Source of the DNA: Agelas oroides
Taxonomy: Eukaryota > Porifera > Demospongiae > Agelasida > Agelasidae
Reading direction: 5' to 3'
Length of the DNA: 64,000 nucleotides
Assembly: GCA_949130485.1 (NCBI GenBank)
Contig: OX422193.1
Coordinates: 3,660,371-3,724,370, forward strand
Positions 1 to 10,700 of this stretch are shown here, in pieces. A program made the translations under genes and the position numbers. The notes beneath the pieces were generated by a model, which had not been told where the DNA came from, searched no databases, and saw only the letters and a program-made list of their open reading frames with translations. Numbering within the stretch: position 1 is the stretch's first letter; every line of letters begins with the position of its first letter.

Positions 1-352
1 TACTTGAGATTTGAGTCATTTGGACTATAAGAATTGTCATACAAAATTGGTGTTACCATGGCAACATAAGTAGCGGTTGCTAACATTGAAGCCACATCCC
101 CTGCATAAGGTCTATAGGTAGCGCCTTACCTACGCGGTGTTCATAAGCCTTGGCCGGCCAATGCCGCGAGGGGAAAAGTGCCCGCTGGCGATTTCGCTTG
201 TGTACTAGTCTCGCTTCCAGACCAATGACCGTGGTCTTTGGTCTGGGAACGAGACTTCGTGTACGCATGCGTACAAAATTAGAAAATGGCGTCCTAAGCA
301 AATGACAGCAGCCTCCGAGTGTTTAGCCTCATACCCAGGCCGTTAATTAGGA

Positions 353-922
353 AAAACGGCCTGGCAACTTATCCGAGTTCAAACTGTTGACTTCCGCTGC
401 ACTGGGGTTGGCAGTACCAATCAGATTTCAGAACGCTTCACGTGACAGTTGTAGAGAATTTTAATTGCGTCATAAATGCATCACACGGTATTATACCCGT
501 CCCGTGGTACCGCTAGCGCTTGGAACGACGCTTTTGTTCGAACTCCTTCTGCTGACTTGTGTGTAACAACTATAGTACCTGCGGACAAAACGGATTCTTT
601 ATAAAAAAGGACCTGTTCGAGAATAGCAGTGTCAGGTACTAGTTAGTACTTACTGTCAGTCGGGCACATCGACATCGGTGAGCGAGAGCGAGTCTACTGC
701 AAGCGGTTCGTCTACAGATGACAAGACAGTAACCATCCAATATAAGCCTGTAACGAGTCTACTGGCAACAACAACGCGCTTGCACATTACGAACAGTCAC
801 GTGGCTACGATTAAATATCACATGCATTATCCAATATTCATGGCTTGTATGGGTGCAGCTGTAATCTTTTTGACGTCATATCCGTATACAGTTTGAACCC
901 GGGTAAGTTGCCAGGCCGTTTT
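353..922. mobile_element. Nested TIR unit B
   Basis: A 34-bp inverted repeat (AAACGGCCTGGCAACTTA... at 353-386, complement at 889-922, two mismatches) bounds a 570-bp unit. It contains a short ORF starting at 678 rich in Ser/Thr with no recognisable domain. The TSD is unclear because the unit lies inside another element. Confidence 0.6.
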
Positions 923-929
923 TACCCCC

Positions 930-2400
930 TAAGGGTCGCGTAAGGTGCCGGGTGAAAGCCGCATCCGGTGGGTGGAGCTATGGGCGTGCCTATATCGTGT
1001 GACATATGAAGGATACACGTGCACCTGTTTGACATCTAGATCTAGACATGACTGTTGTACTTTGACCTCGACTGCTGACTTGCTTGCTTGGCAAGGGCCA
1101 AGGCACACAGCCAACTGTTCTACAGCACTTCCTAAGGTATCCAGTAGAGATTTATATGTGTACCAATGCATCAGACCTCATAAAAACTCAGCAGGAGTCC
1201 AGCGGGTTGCATAAATCATGATCATGGCCTACTCTAGTACTAGGATTAACTAGTTCACTTAGTACTTCCAATTTCTCAGAGATTATAACAAAACGTGCAT
1301 ATATTCCTGGTCAAGGGAGTAAATAGTCTCATGTCAAGCCATCTAGGCTCCCCAATGAAGAATAGCAGGTGCTTTGACTCAAATTCCTTGTCAAGAACGT
1401 ATATGTCCAGCAAATTAAGAATGGAGCACTGATACAGTTCACTCTTTGTCACTATTGATTATACACTCCTTGATTTTGTTGGCCATCCGATATTCCAAGC
1501 ATCCTATTGACAAGAATATTGAATTAAACCACCAGACTCAGAGATTGTGGATAAGCGTAATCTGGGGACTGACATCACTACTTGTAGCCACTTTGATTGA
1601 TGCTCAAGCCTTCTGCTATCAGTGACAGCTATAAATCATACCCATTTCTCTGTACTACTCCTAAGAAACGTGTAGTCACATGGTTGTTGGATGCAAACAG
1701 TTCGTTGATTTTTAGTTTCTCATCAAGTGTTTTATCTGCACCTCTCTGTGAAGGGTGTGGCTTGCGAGACTAGAAGACATGCACGTTTTTATTTTTATCG
1801 TCTCTGAGAAGTTGAAGTACTTAGTGAATTAGTTAATCCTATCAATATCACCAACCAATAAAACACAGGCCTGTCGCCCCAGGATGGAGAGCCTCAAGAA
1901 CTTCAGTAGCTATGTGTACATGTACCAGAGTAGGTCATTATTACTTAATGCAATTCAAATAGACTCCTGCTGAGTTTTATGTCAACTTATGAATTCTGAT
2001 GCATTGGTACACTTGTATTAAAATCTCTACTGAATATCTTAGCCTGGCTTAAGAAGAGCTGCAGAACAGTTGGCTGTGGGCCTTGCCAAGCAAGCAGCAG
2101 TCGATGTCAAAGTACAACAGTCATGCAAAGCCAGTACGAAGTGTTATTCTGATGCATTGGTACACTTGTAAATCTCTACTGAATACCTTAGCCCGGCTTA
2201 AGAAGAGCTGCAGAACAGTTGGCTGTAGGCCTTGCCAAGCAAGCAGCAGTCGATGTCAAAGTACAACAGTCATGCAAAGCCAGCGCAATGACACGATGCA
2301 ACAGCTACAGCCCTTCGCTTCACGTCATCATGACGTAATCTAGGTCGCGCCCTTAGCTCCACCCACCGGATGCGGCTTTCACCCGGCACCTTACGCGACC
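930..2400. mobile_element. Nested long-inverted-repeat unit C with internal tandem duplication
   Basis: GGTCGCGTAAGGTGCCGGGT at 930 is the complement of the sequence ending at 2400, and the near-perfect repeat runs about 54 bp. Looser inverted homology extends inward (about 1050-1203 against about 1966-2290). The right arm holds a tandem duplication of about 150 bp (units near 1996-2136 and 2152-2283, both containing GATGCATTGGTACACTTGTA). No protein domain is seen. This is a foldback-type element. Confidence 0.65.
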
Positions 2401-3455
2401 TTTTCCTAATTAACGGCCTGGGTACGAGGCTACAGAGTGTTGTGAATGGCTTTTGCTGACCAGGGTGAATTTGAAGCTATGAAGACGCTGAGTGGTCATA
2501 GAGCTCCGCGCTGTGATAAGCATCAGTTTCGTGCTAAAATTACGGTGAGTGCTTGAACCGTTTTTGAGTTATTGTTGTTTGAACAAAAGTCGTAACGAAG
2601 AAAGAATACGAAAAATGGCACTTTTGCTAGCGCACACTTTTGTGTTTAGCTGTCTTCCGCGTGGCTTTTGGCCACTTGTATGAGTCTTGCTGATCACAAA
2701 GGCACTCAAAGAGGAAGCCTGGGCGCTTAAATAAGCTTTTAGCGTGTTTGTGAAGTTATACAATAAAGGAGGGATGTAGTTCTTTAAGGTTACGATGAAC
2801 AACCCGTCCTATCTCAGAATTCAATAAATGCGCTTGAATATCAGTGTTATAACTCTAGAGTGCTTGGAGGTATTTTAGCGCTTCAAAAGCCTATGGAGAT
2901 AACGGTTACTAGTCTCCTAGCACAAGTATCTAGGTCGAGTCGATGGCAATTTTCAAGCAGCGCTCGAAATGTAGGCGCTACATAAAATTTTGAGTAGCAT
3001 TCTTCGTAAACCACGACCAAAAAAGCCATTTTCTGACGGTTTGTCCAGAACTTTTTTGGCAAAACTTGGCGAGTCGACCTCGAAAATTTAGTACGGAAGG
3101 CCGTTGAGCGGTTATCTTCCGCAGAAAATAAAAGTAGTTCGCTAAAATTGACGCAAAGTTAGTAACGGTAGGAATGCATTCGGACTTGCGGTATACGTCA
3201 TGAATATAATTACCGTAGTGTCCCGCTAATACGTCCCCTTCGAAAATACGCCCTCCCCCCCCTCTTTTCCGCCATGCAAAGTTCCTGCACAGGGTAGTTT
3301 GACTCGTTATAACGCCCCCCGGTGAGCGTCTTCTGGAACATCAAAACTACACGTGCTTACTATACGTTGCAAGTGCGTTCAGTAAGACTATAGTAGTCGG
3401 TGAATCTTTTGTAAGTTTTGTGGCTTTTAGAAAAGCCGGTTAGATGTTCCAAGTT

Positions 3456-3818
3456 TTAAGCTGCTAGTTTAGCAAACAGGTTTATCAGTCTGTCAAGGTG
3501 TTTTTGTTTCCCTCTGAAGATGTACACGCACGGAACCACGAGTCCTTTCCCATCAACTTCAGAACGTCTTCTGTCACCATTGACGATGCAAGTCATCTCG
3601 CTGCCACTCTTGTGCAAGAAATACCAGCAGACTCTGGAAATTTCCCGTGGTACATGACCGACAGTGTTGCCGTTCTTGAGGACAGCTACAGCGAAGTCGT
3701 CGTGAATGTTATTGACCTCGCGTTGAACTGGCAGCTCTTCTCCGATGTAGGGAGACCACGCAGCTTTGTAAACGTGATGTCCGCGAACAGTACTCTCGAT
3801 CCTGAAAGTCGTCGCCAT
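3456..3818 (-). CDS. Single HIRAN-like domain protein inside a TIR element
   Basis: The frame is open from 3956, but the likely start is the methionine at 3818 (MATTFRIES), giving 120 residues. The region upstream of it is low-complexity glycine/proline from the G-run hairpin. The pattern is FRIES.VRGHHVYK (about 5-18), then WSPYIGEEL, DDFAVAVLKNG, TVGHVPREISR, a Cys/Gly-containing strand, and a C-terminal Leu-rich helix. This resembles the HIRAN fold, which in HLTF/Rad5-type proteins binds 3'-OH DNA ends. It is complete, with no stop or frameshift. Its only neighbours are the TIRs at 3213 and 3987, so it is probably cargo of the element rather than a host gene. The HIRAN assignment is by motif memory and is moderately sure. 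Confidence 0.6.
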   Translation of the reverse strand: MATTFRIESTVRGHHVYKAAWSPYIGEELPVQREVNNIHDDFAVAVLKNGNTVGHVPREISRVCWYFLHKSGSEMTCIVNGDRRRSEVDGKGLVVPCVYIFRGKQKHLDRLINLFAKLAA

Positions 3819-3868
3819 AGTTAGTTGGAAGTGTCCTAATTGCGTACATAGCACTTGCGTAAAATCTT

Positions 3869-3934
3869 TTGGGGGGGGGGGGCTTATAGTCGAGACTAAT
3901 TGCATCCTCGAATATAAGCCCCCCCCCCCCCACT
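3869..3934. repeat. G-run/C-run hairpin
   Basis: A run of about 13 G followed by CTTATAGTCGAG pairs with CTCGAATATAAG followed by about 13 C, across a loop of about 15 bp. It lies between the HIRAN start codon and the element end, so it could sit in the 5' leader or promoter of that gene. Polymerase slippage here is likely. Confidence 0.7.
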
Positions 3935-4069
3935 TTAGGCGGGATGTAGTGTACAAAATGGGGGGGCGTATTAACGGGACACTACGGTATAAATAAGCGC
4001 GCGCACAGCTTGTTAGCCTCCACTCAACTCACCACACTGTAGACACTTGCAAAACCACAAAGAGCAGCC

Positions 4070-4785
4070 TTTTTCTACAATGAATATTGTGTACCACCCC
4101 CTATAACCTCCCTTAATTGTTTCTGGAAATGTTTGCACAAACAAATCCCTCATGAAATTTGTACAATATACCCTACCCTACCTTTGTTTCCAGGGACAAT
4201 TAACAGGAGAGTAAGCTTATATTCCCACCTTCATATTTGGCAGTTTGTCACATCACACCTATCGAAACAATTTTGTACCAGCCAAAAAGATGACAAACAT
4301 GAATATGTCACAAAACATATCCTAACTGGAAAGTATGGGTTGCTGAGTGACTGACAATATTGTATGTGAAATATCATCAGTGATAAAACTGCTTTAGAAC
4401 AACTTTGGAATGCTTGTATCACAACCACCTTTCAGTGGTTATGCTTCAAAGTCAGATGTTTCATGAAGAGGTGGTACATCCCTCTCATCTGCCATTTCTC
4501 GTTTCTCTAGCTACTCTACAGCTGAAGACATTAATAAATTTCTGTGTTTAGAACCTGTGATGCCATCTGTGCCATGAATCATGTGGTAAGTAATCGCAGG
4601 CCTTCTCCCTTCTATTTCACATGACTGTGTTTCCTATAATATATTAAATTTATCTCTACCATCAGTACTGTACAGGTATCATATAGTTGTACATGCATGA
4701 ATATTAGAAGTGTGTAAATTGTCAGTAGCATTATAGTTTTAGTGGTTCAGACTCAGTTACAACTTTGATAGCATGCAAACCATGA
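4070..4785. other. No gene recognised
   Basis: AT-rich sequence just 3' of the SLC18B1-like gene. Short ORFs only, with no domain. It probably contains the transcription end of the transporter, but no unambiguous polyadenylation signal was chosen. Confidence 0.5.
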
Positions 4786-7700
4786 TCACTGTTTGTTGCT
4801 CCTCTTCGATTTCAAGCATGTGATTGATTTCTCAATCACAGTTACAACGACCAACACCAGGGCCTGTAGTGAGGAAGGAAAGCTGCTTTGCGATCCATTC
4901 ATGACTGCCTATGAGCAGCACAAAATTTAATTGTACTTCTGCACAGTTATGCACAAGATATTACATGACTTACATAAACTAGGAGAATCAGACCAAGTAT
5001 CTATCAGAACAGACAAGAGTACATTCCGCATGATGACAGCATAAATGACACATGAATTCACAGAGTACAGATATAGCTATGAAACTCTATATACAGACAA
5101 TTTATAGGCATTATCATTTCGAGTGAAGATGGAATAGCCATTGATAAGTTACTGCATGGGTAAATGTGTAGAAGTACTGTGAAGTCGCAATAATACACCC
5201 CTCCTTTTTTATACAGTACTTTGAGTCTAAAATGGAGATGGGGCATTTACCCGAATAATCAATTAGTATCGATCAGATGCCCTGGCTCTGGTAAAACACA
5301 ATGTTATGACTGTGCAAGGTCAACAAATCATTTACAATGACTGCAGTGCCTTCTGGAAGAACAGGTCATGTACAACAGAAATCAGCAGTACCTGTGTTGA
5401 TACTAAGCCAAGAGGCATCAAAGTAACTTGCATTATCAGTGGTGACGGAACAACCTATGTAAGCTCATACAGCAAGCAACGAAAACCTGGGCAGTGGCCT
5501 GTGAACAAGGTTAGTGGTTCTGTGTGTACACGTTTATGCAAAGACTCGATGACAAAGTTCACTAAAAGCAAGCCCAGAAGATGCTCACCAGGGGGTGTTT
5601 AAACGAATGAAATCTAACCAATCAAAGAAACTGGGGGTAAAGAGGGGTGACGTTTGCTCAAAGGGGTCGTATTATCATGAGTTTGCGATATACTTATAAG
5701 AAGAAAAACACTGCACAAAAGTGCCAACATAGTATGTCACTTGCTTCTATGTGCACACACATGCCACAAACTTTACGTAAATCCATGAAAATATCTGATC
5801 AAAGTATTCTTTGGTCATCCGTGAAAGTTTAATCCCCCGAAAATTTCTGGTTATACAGTTTATGTTTTATGCTTTGATAATGCATCCAGTTTATTCCACA
5901 TACAGTAGGAACTTGGAAGTCATTTATCCAAACTTCAGTCATCCAAATAATGTTATTCATAGACATTTTGCTGTACACAGTAAATGGAAAATAATCTGCT
6001 TTGTATACAAATAGTATTCTTTCGTTTATCTGAAGGTTTCAGTTATCCGAACACCCATCGGTCCCATCGTCCGGATAAGTGACTTCCTACTGCATATGTA
6101 AATTGGAATAGCTGTAACATATTAAATCGTGTTGTAAATAGACAGGTCACTCAGGCTTGTCCCAATGAAACACACGGATGTTAGTATAAATATCAGAAGT
6201 ATGTAAGTCTTACTGCTGCCATCGATCGGAAGCCCACTTGGTAAGCAAGTGCTCCACCAACAATAGCTCCCAAACTTTCCCTACACAATGAGCATGTACA
6301 TGCATGGATAAGAGAATAATTACTATATTAATGAATGCGATTTAATTAACAGCTTTAAAAATCCATACATTTATTGTTAGCTTACAGAATTTTAAATTAC
6401 TATGTATACTAATTACTCTTTTGTTAGAGCGGCCATCGCATGCTAATACAGTGCCCAGTATAATTCATATCATATACTTACTACATACATTATGTTGTGT
6501 ATGGTCCTACTTATTCCCTGTTGTATATCAACAGAGATGGTTTAGTAGAGATGCATTGGATGGTGGTCTGCAACTAGATATACCATTCAAGGATTCCCTC
6601 ATAAGTAGCGAAAGTGCAATAAATCAGTGAGAACACTGTATAACTAAATGGCAACAGAGGCCAGTTTGATTATGCTCTACCACGCAAGGAGGCTAAGCCC
6701 CAGCATGTAGATATACCATGAGGTACTAAATAATATTATACCAAACTCCTCACCCTGCAGAATTAATTCCAACAAAAATCCCCGACACAGTACTCGCAAT
6801 AGCTGTTTCACTTCCACCCACATGTACAGCCCTGGATAGATGGAATAACATCAACTGATCTGGAAACTGGATGATTCACCTAGTCGGTCGGCGTTCCTTC
6901 TACTTAGTATTAAGGTGGCACGCCTGTCACTCGGCGGAGGTTAACAAAAACATAAACCTGGGTTACAGTCAGGACCAGGGTAACTCCTAGTTTCAGGGTT
7001 AGGGTTTGCTTTAGGGCAATCTTGCTTTGCCTAATTGTAAAAAGGGGTTTAGTAGCTTATTAATACATTCATGAACCCAAAATTGGACGCATCTACATGC
7101 CTCACTGTAGGTAGCGTTCTAACACCAATGTATCTCAAACCAATCTATGCCAGCTTTTGTTCAGAGCTACTCTCAAAGTCAGCTTATGTTTGTCACTACT
7201 CTTGGAATGGACAACTTTGACTGCACCAAAATGAATGCACATTTTTAAAAATTCACAGCTTGTCTACGGGAGGGGCTCATTCACAAGTGGAAGCAAGCAT
7301 TACTAGCCCCACCTCTCCCTCTTATGTCGCAAAACAACTCACAGCTCTGTTCCACACACAACCACTCTTCAGCTCCTTTGGATACTGGAGTATAGTACCA
7401 ACGATATATTGTGTATTCTAGCTAAAGCCCAGCCCAGCACTCAAAGCACCTGGCCACGGTCACCAACTAGGCTAGGCACTCGGGCTGCAAGACTTGGGCT
7501 TACTCAACAAATACAGTCTTGGCCACTGTGGCCTTTCTGTTGATTCTAGACACAAGCTTGCTTTCACAAGGAGGCATTACGCACTACTCACAGCAACTGA
7601 CACTACAGCACTCTACTGAACTCCTTTTCTCAAGTCAATCTAAGCTTATCTTCAAAGTTCCAACCACCAAATGAGGGGTTCTGCCAGGCCACATCTTAAC

Positions 7701-10700
7701 TAACTTAATCATAAATGCACTATTGGATGCCAATGCCGACAGGAAATGGGGAAAATCCCCAATTTTACAGACAGTGAACGGTTGAAGACTCCCAAAACTG
7801 ACTGCTCGCTAAAAATTTAAGAAGACAAAGAATTCCATCAGCTTGGATTCCAGGTTTGTCGACCTTGAAAGTACAGGGCTCTGTGCCACCTTAATGTGCA
7901 TGACAGAGTATGCAGTAAGGATGTTCAGTGTATGTACTGCATGCAGTGAGGTACAGTTAGCACATGGTGCATGCAGTTGGTGTGGGCAGTGGGTATGGGT
8001 GCACTGTGTGTGCATTCATTGAGAGAATAATAATGAATACACTGAACACTATGAATACACTTTGAGTGTCCATGTTTGTCTACTGTAACATGACACATGA
8101 GTATAAGAGATGCACAACGTCAGGTGGGACAGGCTCTGGCTCTGGAGAGACACTCTTCAAACTACTAAACTCTAATAGTGCATGGCAATATAAAATGCAC
8201 TATAGCTTTTTTGTTTACACAGACTTCAAAACAAACTAGAAACTAGTATGTTAACTTCACATCACAAGTAAACATAACTAGTCCTACAATGCACTAAGAT
8301 GGGAACTGTTCATAAATTTTACTAAAGCTCTTGTTTTAACGTATTCACTGCCATAGCTGCCATATGGTGGCATGGGGTCATGACCTCATATTATTGTGCA
8401 TAACACATTACACAGCGCAGGGTGATGCTTAGGCCGGAAAGGCTAATTGTATTCATAGTATGTAGCATGCGCAGCATTTTGCATTTTATTGCCATTTGTT
8501 TGTTGCTGCAGCAAACGGGAACTACATGCAATTCACCTTTGTGACTCAAAGCACGTGGAAATTGCAATGAGAAAATGTGTGTGTGAAGTCCAGTCATACC
8601 TCCTCACGGTACCCCACGGAAACAATGGATTGATCAATCCAGCTGGCTAACATGACTGGCACTAGCCACAGTGCCATTGTGTCATGCAGTATTTGTTCTG
8701 ACGTGTCAGTTGATGCGTGAAAGGTACTGTGGCTTTGCACTGCAGTGGTTTTGCAAGCCCTCAGTGTGTATCCAAGTTTCCACGAGAAGCTGAGCCAAAT
8801 GGCACCAAGTTCTGGAAAACAGAGTCAAACCGCCATGGCCATAGTTGCCATGGTCAAAGACTACACATCGGTTGTTGGAATTTGCGGACACTTGTGGAGG
8901 CAGAAGGCGGCATTGCAATGAGTGTGGTTAGCCCAGCTCAAGAGGTGTTACAGTAGATCGTAAGGCTACACTGATGGTACAAGAGCTAAAAAGATTTAGG
9001 ATGAATGTCACAGGAATTAGTGAGACCAAGTGGTTTGGGCAGGCAGTGTATGAAGTGGAAGGGTACACCATACTCCATTCTGGACATCCAATCCCAGAAG
9101 AATCTCAAACAGCCGAGCAGAACGATGGAGTTGGCATAGTATTGGACCCCCAAATGAAAACAGCCTGGAAGGAAGCTGGTGAGATCTGGAAGGCAGTCAG
9201 TTCCTGGATTGTAACTGCTAGAATAAAGATTACAAGACAAGCTGGCGCTATGCCAGACAGACAAAGCAGCAGGGGAGCATTGTTAATGAATGTGATAAGT
9301 GTTTATGCACCAATTAACCCACCAAGCCAGAGAAGGAGTTCTTTGCAGTTCTCCAAGAAACAATTGACAGGGTGTGTGTAGATGATGTGTTGTTGGTTGG
9401 AGACTTCAATGCCAGAGTTGGTAGCAGTGGGAGACAAGATGTTTCAATGAGGGAGGGAGTGAGAGGATATCCTGGTGTTGGGAAGATGAATGAGAGTGCA
9501 TGGGGAAGCCCATTCTGTGCATTGAATGAACTTACCCATGGTTTGAGAAGAAGATCTATAAGTACACACAGCAACATCCAGGTAGCAAGAAATGGCACTG
9601 CATCGACTATGTGATGATGAGACAGAATCAGAGGAGGCTTTTCTGTGATGTCACTGTTATCCGCTGAGCAGAATGCTGGACTGATCACAAACTTTTGAGA
9701 GTAATGTTGCAACTAAAACCATCACAAAAGGTAAGATCAGGGGGAGATTTGCAGTTGCATTTTTGCGTGACAAAAGTAAGGCAAGAGTACATCACATGCT
9801 AGCCTCGTACCAAGGCCAGGTGGGAGGAGGGAAAAGTGGCCTGGTATCCACTGTTTGCACATGCGCGAACGATTCCGGAAATCTTCCACGAACGAGTCCG
9901 ATTACGGACAAGTTACACGTGGTTGTTATGCAGAGAAATAACCAAACTAGATATACGGCTTGCAGTGTGACAGCTGTGTTTACGTGGTGATGCCTTCCAT
10001 TATCAGAGACACAAGGGGTGACACAGCAAGGACTACGCTACAACCACTGCCGGTTCCACTGTCACTGTGCTTGTAGTTGAAAAAAAATCCTGGCAGAGTC
10101 TCGTAGCAGATGGACTTACCAAATCCTGTGGGTAGCCACAGGAATACGTCTTTATCATCGTAGATACATTTGATCGCATCCAGCTGCTCTGCTTTCAACG
10201 TGAAATCTCCCTTTCCAATACAACAAAGAGCAAACTTGAGCGCTTTATCAAAGTCCTCGCTTTTACCTGCCATGTTCACGGGATAAGCTTGAGACGGACG
10301 TGCTTCGGAGCTATACGCCAGTATACGGTAAAGATTAACGGTTCGTAAATGATGGTATACGATACCCCATGAAATCATGGGGTATTTTGCACATGCGCAA
10401 ACAGTGGATACTAGGCCACTTTTCCCTCCTCCCACGTGGCCTGGGTACAAGGCTAATCACATGCTTGAGTGAAGCAGTCAATGAGAAAATGGGAAAACAA
10501 CGCAAGTGGGGATAGAAAATGGGAGACGATCAGAGATGGGTTGACAAGGGCAGCTGAGAGTGTCCTCTGGTGAGAGAGAAGGAAACAACCTGACTGGTTT
10601 CGAGAAAACATCATTACGCTGAGTGAAGCAATCTCTAAGTGCAACAGATTGTTTTCCAAATGGCTGTCAATGTGACATCACAGCATGCATGCATGCAGAG

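Larger units (their letters stand above)
324..2432. mobile_element. Composite inverted-repeat element with 9-bp TSD
   Basis: Terminal inverted repeats of about 32 bp match with one mismatch: TAGCCTCATACCCAGGCC at 324 and its complement ending at 2432. The flanks are 9-bp near-duplicates, CCGAGTGTT (315-323) and CAGAGTGTT (2433-2441). The paralogous locus at 49.9 kb lacks the insertion, which confirms the boundaries. The interior is two further inverted-repeat units (353-922 and 930-2400). No transposase is visible, so this is a non-autonomous element with MULE-like TSD length. Confidence 0.8.
121..2546 (+). pseudogene. Duplicated promoter/exon-1 locus, copy A, split by transposon
   Basis: Positions 121-323 and 2433-2770 align to 49741-49960 and 49960-50290 (copy B). 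Both copies share the segment from the GCGCCTTACCTACG start through a CGCATGCGTAC box and an ATGGCGTCC start-like site to a GTGAGTGCTTGAACC donor and intron start. In copy A the ATG is followed almost at once by TAA (ATG GCG TCC TAA), and a 2.1-kb element interrupts the exon at 323/2433. The downstream exon part reads FEAMKTLSG...RCDKHQFRAKIT before the donor at about 2546. The matching phase-0 second exon of copy B was not found here. I do not recognise the protein. Copy A is a dead duplicate, or part of a dispersed repeat that carries gene-like sequence. Confidence 0.55.
3213..3987. mobile_element. TA-flanked TIR element carrying a HIRAN-like gene
   Basis: CCGTAGTGTCCCGCTAATAC at 3213 is repeated inverted at 3968-3987 with small differences. 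TA stands on each side (3211-3212 and 3988-3989), as expected for Tc1/mariner-type or similar insertion. The only coding content is a minus-strand single-domain ORF (3456-3818). An internal hairpin at 3869-3934 is built from G13/C13 runs around CTTATA...TATAAG. Confidence 0.75.

Noticed and set aside
5306-5602. ORF MTVQGQQIIYNDCSAFWKNR as a gene
   Set aside because: No domain, no neighbouring exon with compatible phase; lies in the last intron of the transporter.
6421-6630. ORF of 69 residues as a small gene
   Set aside because: No recognisable domain or promoter; sits between two transporter exons on the other strand.
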